A DNA stretch of 64,000 bases from positions 5,691,501-5,755,500 of the forward strand of contig JABWDB010000011.1 of NCBI GenBank assembly GCA_019614645.1. Direction: 5' to 3'. The notes under the pieces are model-generated. The model worked only from the letters and a program-made list of their open reading frames with translations. It did no database searches and was not told the origin of the DNA. This stretch comes from Stratiolaelaps scimitus. Its lineage: Eukaryota > Arthropoda > Arachnida > Mesostigmata > Laelapidae. Both the position numbers and the translations under genes were made by a program. Below, piece after piece: positions 58,003 to 64,000 of the stretch (positions within the stretch are counted from its first letter, which is position 1; each line of letters opens with the position of its first letter).

Positions 58003-58155
58003 TAAATTTTCCGGGTTGACCCACAGCCAACATTTAACGATGTCCACGATACAATGCTACCGGCATAAGGCTTCATAAGACGGACAACCCCTTTAAAATG
58101 CAACTGTGGGCAACGGTGGGGATCGAACCCGTACACCTACGTGTTGTGTTCTCCG
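58003..58155 (+). repeat. Repeat family 2, longer copy
   Basis: It starts TAAATTTTCCGGGTTGAC and shares the order of blocks with 29290-29365. About 30 bp further it contains GGGGATCGAACCCGTACACC, shared with 53630-53655. It links both fragments into one family with a tRNA-like, minus-oriented B-box. Confidence 0.55.
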
Positions 58156-58256
58156 ATATATGTGTTGTACAGTACTTACCTCTTGGGTTAATAGCAAAGT
58201 TGGTGGAACTGGCGGGCTAGAGGTAGTACCCTTGCCATAGCCTACCTGCTGGTGCA

Positions 58257-58289
58257 AGAGAGGCCGAGGGGCATGTCACTCGGCCTCTT
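58257..58289. repeat. GC-rich hairpin
   Basis: GAGGCCGAG and CTCGGCCTC flank a ten-base loop, extended by one A-T and one G-T pair. It is stable, but its function in a eukaryotic context is unknown. Confidence 0.6.
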
Positions 58290-58344
58290 CATTTTCCTGC
58301 CAATTCACCTCGCGTCACCATTCTAGGGAGCAGATCACACTCGG

Positions 58345-58524
58345 ATGAGTCCATTCCGACTGACTCGATGTGAGATCGGTCCCAGCCCTCGGCATCGGGC
58401 GGCAACCGAGGTTATATCAACCTCCTGTGAGCCGCTCTTTCTGCGAATGAGCACCAAGAATGGGGTCGACTTAAAATCAAAATTAACATCCGAATTTGAA
58501 GAGGCAGCAGGATTTATAATGTAA
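58345..58524 (+). CDS. Small ORF, 59 residues, unknown
   Basis: An ATG at 58345 opens MSPFRLTRCEIGPSPRHR and ends with KSKLTSEFEEAAGFIM and a TAA. The second half is protein-like. The minus strand over it is also open for 64 codons, so confidence is low. It lies just after the GC-rich hairpin at 58257-58289. Confidence 0.18.
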   Translation: MSPFRLTRCEIGPSPRHRAATEVISTSCEPLFLRMSTKNGVDLKSKLTSEFEEAAGFIM

Positions 58525-58529
58525 CACAA

Positions 58530-61500
58530 AATATCGCTTCGTCTTACGACCTCAGGTGGGAGCAGCTGAAAGCAACAAGCGAAAGGTATGAAACGCGATT
58601 GTGAATCAAGATCAAGCCCAATGTCGCTATCACAATCCCCATTTGTTAATCGAAAATATAGCGCAGTATGTGGCGTGAAACCCTGTGCTGGCTATATGCC
58701 ACATCTGTATACAAAACATGTATTATTAATATAAGAACGTTGTCATCTTTTTCGTAGACAATTACATAGCTGAACGTGGCACCGCCCAGCCAATCGGCAC
58801 TGGCTGCTTCCACCAGCTACAACAGTTCAACTCAGCCACTGTGATACGAATTTATACTCTCTATTATTATTATTATTATCTTGTGTTCAGCCTCACGCTT
58901 CTGAATCAGCTCATTTTTCGAGTCGCACCCCGAAATAGCAGAAAGTCGACCACCAATTGGCCTTGCCTGGAACACCATCCGCCAGTCAATATACTCCCCT
59001 CAATATCACACGTCGCCCATCGTGAGTTCAAGAGCGATCACAGCGGTCGCAGAAGGGCCAATCGTTTGCCGTCCACAATTGCAAAGACCAGTCGCCATCA
59101 CGCAACAGCTGGTAACCGCGTTGAGCATCTTGCGACCTGCTCCCTCGCCTCGGAGCGTCCCGGGTGTGTGTTAAAGCTGTTGCAATGACCATCAGCTCCC
59201 ATACCGTACGCCCATTGCGACAGCAGCAACCAGCCGAGTGGCAGTAACTCGAAACTAAACAAGGGTTGTGTAGCAGCGATCCGATGACCCCTTGAGAAGC
59301 CAACCCCAGCCTTCTCCCATTGCCTTTCAACGTCACCTTCAACACCCTGCACTCGCGCGACTGGGGGGAGACTGTAGTGTAGCCACTCATTCTCTCTAGG
59401 CAAGTGTTGTATATATATATATATATATATATACAGTATTTCAACCATTTGATTCAGCAAGGGCGGACTAGAACGCTTGCCGAAGGACGCGCACTTGATT
59501 CGCTCCTTGGGCCGCGTCGGGTCGGGTCGGATTGAGCCGCTCTAACAGCCGCCCTCGGATCAGCAGCTGGCTGATCCGGAGCTGCTGTTATGTGTTGTCA
59601 GCAGATGTCAACGCAAGCTGCGGCACGCGGGACCTTCGAGTTACAATAGATGCAGGTGCCACAGAAGAAGCTGTGCCTATTTCGCGGCGGCTGCTGTGCC
59701 CTTCGCTGTACGATTGTACATCGGGTCATCACAGATCGTCGAGTGCGATCTCGCTAGTCAAAACGCTTATTAGGTGTACGAGTTGCCTACAACGAGCCGT
59801 ACACATACCCTACATTCGAATGCCAACCCACTGGAAATGATCAGGCTGCAACTCAGGGGTTTATTCTTTCACTATGCAGAGTATACTACGGGCTACCTCA
59901 TCACGCTGGTGGTGGGAAAAGCGGATTCAGTCACAGCCATTTCGATTTGGCACTTGCATACGAAAGCCTGTACAGGTGAGAGAGTCGGCCCCGGACGAAT
60001 TTCGAGCCAAGGCACCGATCTAGGTAGTCTCGGGTCTTTCCTGTCTTGTTGTAGAGGAGGAAATAGCTGGTCCATGCAGGCCGAACAGCTAATTTAGCTT
60101 GTGCCCTTTCGACTTTTCGGCTACGGTTGGCGTTCATTGGTAGAAATCCATCTGATGTCATCTTCGGACAGATGCGTGTCCTCCAAATCGACGAGACTAT
60201 GTATAATATGATGGAGAATAGTATATCATAATAAACACAAATGGAGAATACAGCACAATACAATAATACAAGATAATATCATGGATACGATAATGACGGA
60301 CACAGTTGAGCTGCCTTTCATTGCACGAACAGCCCCAGGGGCCCATATACGGGTTGAGGCAAGGCGGAAATAGCCATGGCCGAATAGGAGCCAGCTCCGG
60401 GGTGAGATATAATAGTTTGAAGAATATGGGTTCACCCCACAGAGTGCTGTATCATGAGACCACAGTGAAAAGCAAGGAATACTGCATAAAGAAATAACTT
60501 CTGTATATCTCTCGCTCTCGGCGTATGTCCGGCAATTTCTGTGAATACAGAACACCGGCGGCTACATAGTCTATGTGGATATAACATGTGTGCCTTGGAC
60601 GTCAACTCGCGATACACTCCCGTAGCGGTCAACGACACAGAGCGATGAAACGCTGAATATACGTGGCTACCCCGAATTTCTGTACGGCCGGTCCTCGAGC
60701 GCAAAGAGCGTTAGCAAAATATCGCTGGCGCCCGGACACCAAGAAGTCGCCAAGGAGCTGAGGGTCGCACCAGATGTCGTCAGTAGCCATTCACGAGGCG
60801 GTTGGCGTTCTGCCGAACCCCGAAGAACCGCAGAACAGGGTCGGCCTCATCGAGACCCTCGACGCCGCCATCTCGCTTCGTCGTTCTCTTCCTCCCTGTA
60901 ACAGATTGCTCATAAAATGTCGCCAGACGACTCACTGCCGAGATTCGTTGCATCCGACTCTCATGGAAGACGACCCTACAGAGTGTATATGCCGGGAACG
61001 GAGTCGAAGGCCTCCGCGACGCGCGGGGCAAGCAACGATTACTCGAGTGTAAAACGGTAAAAGCCCGAGACCTGTGGAACTGGCTGAATCCGAGAGACTC
61101 GAACGCAGTCCCACGAAGCACCCACCATGTGAACCTGCTGCCGATAACCTGCTGGCGATGACGATCATCACACATCCGAAAGGTGTGGAGGCCTAGGCAG
61201 ATCACGCTACAGAATTGTATCGCGTCGCAGCCGGTAGACTGTTCGCCAGTTCTTCCTGGTGTTTTCAAAGAATTTTATTTTTTTAGGAGTTCCTCAATTC
61301 TGTCTAGTGCCTCTAGGGGAGGTTGGAAGTTTTTCCAATACGCGCGTACAGTAGAGGATTTTTTCTTCCGTTTTTCTTTGTTGTCTTTCATCATATGTGT
61401 ATTCAACATAGTATCTTTACAAAGTGAAAAATGTAACCGCACAGAGAGTGCTGTACCTTTTGGATCGAAATCCCAAAGGTCCACTGATTCTGTCGACAGG

Positions 61501-61550
61501 TGGACGCCCGCAAAAAACAATAGGAATGGCGGTGCGCCCGAGAACTTCAG
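58530..61550. other. Stretch without a supported gene
   Basis: It holds an ATT run at 58861-58880 and (TA)n at 59409-59435. Overlapping frames at 59028-59460 (minus), 59532-59840 (plus), 60774-61052 (plus) and 60780-61268 (minus) were inspected; no splice pair stands out. Confidence 0.4.
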
Positions 61551-61551
61551 A

Positions 61552-61642
61552 TAGGTATTGTCAAAAGGTTAAGAGCTGAGGCCTGTCAGATAGGGGAACA
61601 GCTGAGGGTCATCTAGAAAAACAATTATTAGGTATTGTCAAA
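61552..61642 (+). mobile_element. Short retroposon-like insertion with 14-bp target-site duplication
   Basis: TAGGTATTGTCAAA at 61552-61565 is repeated exactly at 61629-61642. Between them lies a 63-bp insert whose first 55 bp match 23045-23100 and whose end is A-rich (CTAGAAAAACAATTAT). A direct repeat of 14 bp with an A-rich 3' end is the hallmark of LINE-mediated retroposition; the insert is probably a heavily 5'-truncated SINE or LINE tail. Confidence 0.6.
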
Positions 61643-61661
61643 CAACTAGACCACTGTTTTA

Positions 61662-62451
61662 ATGAGGTTCGCCACGAGAGAACGCCGAAAGACAACATGT
61701 ATTTGTATTACCCGGTGTCAATTTGCGAACAGGAATGAGATGAGTTTCAAGCTCGAGATCGGTGTCTCATCATCTCAAAATCTCACCCGACCGATAGGAA
61801 CCAGCACCGCCAACCTCGTTCCTGACGCAATCGGACTCCTTGCCTTTAGCTTCTGTATTGAGCGTATAAGAAAAAGCGTCAAATGTTTCTTGGAGCTCGA
61901 AACAAGCCCGTTTTGATGTCTCCTTCGTTTTTCTCTCCACTACATAAGATATCCTCTCGAATACTGCAAATACACCACCGTTACGAGCATACACAAATCG
62001 TATCAAACGTGTGATCAGCTGAACCCCTCGTAGAGTGTTTGAAGTACCCGAAGTCGTGAAGGCGTTCTTTCAAACTCCAACCCTCAAGGAGCGATTGCAC
62101 TGTTTAATGGATCGGAAATGTAAAGTCTCGCGACGCCGTAACAATGAATCTCGAATCTGCATGGGCACGAGGTCCGAGACATCGATGCCAGTGCACCAGT
62201 GCAACAATGACCATACGAGTAACGAACAGTTCCGAGGATACCTGTTGGCATTCCGCTGGACTGGGTTCTCTGAAAGGGTGCAACCTATCGAGTTGACGTC
62301 TGTCCTGGCTAGCTCTGGTCTCTCTGCGCGCATAGCCCTCTGCCTGCATAAGCGATACGAGCGAGAGGACACGCATTCTCAAGACCCAATGGGTGCGCTA
62401 TTACTACGCGACGCGATTAGGTATTGTGCAGAAAAACCTGTGGAAAACTAA
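61662..62451 (+). other. Region with two weak plus-strand frames
   Basis: A plus frame at 61662-61916 (containing MSFKLEIGVSSSQNLTRPIG) and one at 62035-62451 (containing FEVPEVVKAFFQTPTLKERL, ending AIRYCAEKPVEN) look partly protein-like. The second could follow an acceptor-like CCCCTCGTAG at 62032. Both are matched by open minus frames. I do not call genes. Confidence 0.2.
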
Positions 62452-62454
62452 GCG

Positions 62455-63526
62455 CGAATATCTAGCCTTTTTTCAGTTCGACTTTTTCAACGGATTTCAA
62501 CGGACCAGCCGCCAGTCGCTGCCTTGAGAGGAGCTGCCGCAAGATACTGCTTGCGATTATCCGCAAATCGATTTATTAATTAGTTACAGCAATCCAGGCG
62601 CCGCTTGAAGGCGATCAGGAGCTCAATCGGGTGAACGAAGCGTTCAGATGGGCTTCTCAAGTTTGGAGTCGGATTCTCTGCACAGGTTGAATATTTAGAG
62701 CTCAACTCGGTTAAAATACTAATTGATCTACTAAAAGCGCTTTAGAGGGTGGATAGTAGATTTTGTACTATGAGTATGACTGTACATCGCCACCATCTAA
62801 TGGATTAATCAGATGCCTTTTAGTATACATTTTTATTAAGATGATGGTGATTATTATTATTATCATTATTATTATTATTACCATTATTATTATTATGCTT
62901 ATCACGTGTGATAACTGTTAGCTTAAACGTTATCTTATAATCATTATCTTTCTATGATATAAGCAGCATCGCGCTCATCCGAGTGAAGAGATTGTCCGTC
63001 CCGCGAAACGTACGAATCATACCCTCCGCACGAATTGATTAGTGTTGTTAAGTTTGTCAGCTTTGTCGCGGCGAGTGACAAGTTAAGTTTGTCAAGTTTG
63101 TGCGCGGACTGTGATTAGCACCATTGTGTACCAGATCTTTTGCCTGATACCAACTGCATTCGCATTGACGCTTAGTACAATACTGCATCGATTGAGTACT
63201 CCCTGGCAGCAAACACGAAGTGGTCGTCGCAGCGCCAAAACTCCCGGTTGTGGAACATCGACGCCCGAAACAGTTACACACATCGACGCAGCAGTGCCGA
63301 GACCTGCCAATGAACGAGAGCTGGGGGTCATCTCTATGAAAAGAGTAGGAAGTAAATGCTTGGTAATCTCTGGTAAACATAAATATTAATGGGGGTCTCA
63401 TTTATTTTACCTTCCTGTAGGTGTCATACGACGCTTCAAATCCTTCGTATACCGAATTCTATACACAGACACACCTACGCACACGTCTGGGAAATGTCCA
63501 CAACGCTACCCGTGTCCCTTGACCAT

Positions 63527-63560
<34 letters not shown>

Positions 63561-64000
63561 ATATATATACGCTGGGAGGTGGGCATAAAATGAAATTGTC
63601 TCCGTTGCTCTGATCTGTTTCGTTCGTAATCGACAAAAAAAGTTGGCTGGTTCGTCTATAAGCGACGAGCGAGAGCGGGCGATAGGTGGCCAGCACGACT
63701 GCGAACTGTATAGCGATCACTATAGGCGGGAGCGGGGCGATGTACGCTAAGCCGGGCTTACAGCATTGCCTCGCTTGTACCAGCTGTTCGCGTCTTGGCC
63801 GCAGCTGCGTTTAGCTACTGAGTCCGCATACATGTTACACACATTCGCGTTCACAAACGATGCACGCTTTAGAGCGAGAACGCGAGAGAGAGAGAGAGGG
63901 AGGTTTCAGTGCTGTCGGCTCCGAGGGTAGCTGCCATGATAGCTGCCCTGGTTGCGTTTATCCGACTCGCATCGATGAGAGCTGGGGCCGGTTCGAAACA
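62455..64000. other. Right-edge stretch
   Basis: It holds an ATT/ATC trinucleotide array at 62845-62896, a (TA)n array at 63524-63570 and a short GA run at 63880-63898 in GC-rich sequence that may begin a promoter region beyond the edge. No supported exon. Confidence 0.4.

Noticed and set aside
58257..58289. Rho-independent terminator
   Set aside because: The hairpin is stable but there is no U-run and the context is eukaryotic.
60774..61268. Overlapping plus and minus frames of 92 and 162 codons
   Set aside because: Neither has splice signals or recognisable domains; mutual shadows in GC-rich sequence.

Overview
This is eukaryotic nuclear DNA, most likely from an arthropod. A parasitiform mite would fit, but that is a weak inference from overall character and not from any diagnostic gene. 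The evidence for a eukaryote is direct. There are no bacterial operons. Coding pieces are bounded by GT..AG junctions with pyrimidine tracts and matching phases. There are many (TA)n and trinucleotide arrays, tRNA-derived SINE copies with A-rich or AATAAA-bearing tails, a small TA-flanked inverted-repeat element, and one minisatellite.

Three multi-exon genes can be supported. Gene A (minus strand, about 6887 down to at least 896, perhaps running off the left edge) has a Kozak-type first coding exon, one huge 3.6-kb exon encoding about 1,200 residues of basic, Ser/Thr-rich, disordered nuclear-looking protein, and one or two small 3' exons whose phases fit in two alternative ways. Gene B (plus strand, 28096-31205) encodes a roughly 500-530 residue protein with a short N-terminal helical region, a long disordered middle and a single C-terminal membrane anchor. 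Gene C (minus strand, 49018-46510) has an exon with a hydrophobic segment and a last exon with a textbook acceptor and branch site; its 5' end is not resolved. I could not assign any of the three to a known family.

Elsewhere there are isolated candidate exons (9100-9180, 16469-16553, 16805-17029, 37573-37938, 38535-38803, 54859-54939, 56579-56824 and others), listed with low confidence. One A+T-rich open frame at 12128-12692 is broken by a frameshift and looks like a fossil of foreign or transposon origin. GC-rich, CpG-rich stretches (15600-16460, 17800-18650, 27480-28550, 34700-36600, 43500-45120, 50380-50970, 55700-56450) have long open frames on both strands by composition alone; some may be promoters or 5' exons.

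Repeat layout: (TA)n arrays occur every 1-4 kb. SINE family 1 copies lie at 13059-13131, 13288-13414, 24643-24700, 37345-37493, 41300-41442 and 53505-53580. A second tRNA-like repeat family lies at 29290-29365, 53621-53715 and 58003-58155. A 470-bp MITE-like element lies at 57509-57978. A short element occurs at 23045-23100 and at 61563-61618, the second copy inside a 14-bp direct repeat. A ten-copy 20-bp minisatellite lies at 45461-45660. Several short palindromes (7856-7893, 24708-24738, 27060-27088, 32932-32980, 42794-42857, 51753-51835) are not explained by any gene. All gene structures are splice predictions by eye; no transcript or homology data were available.
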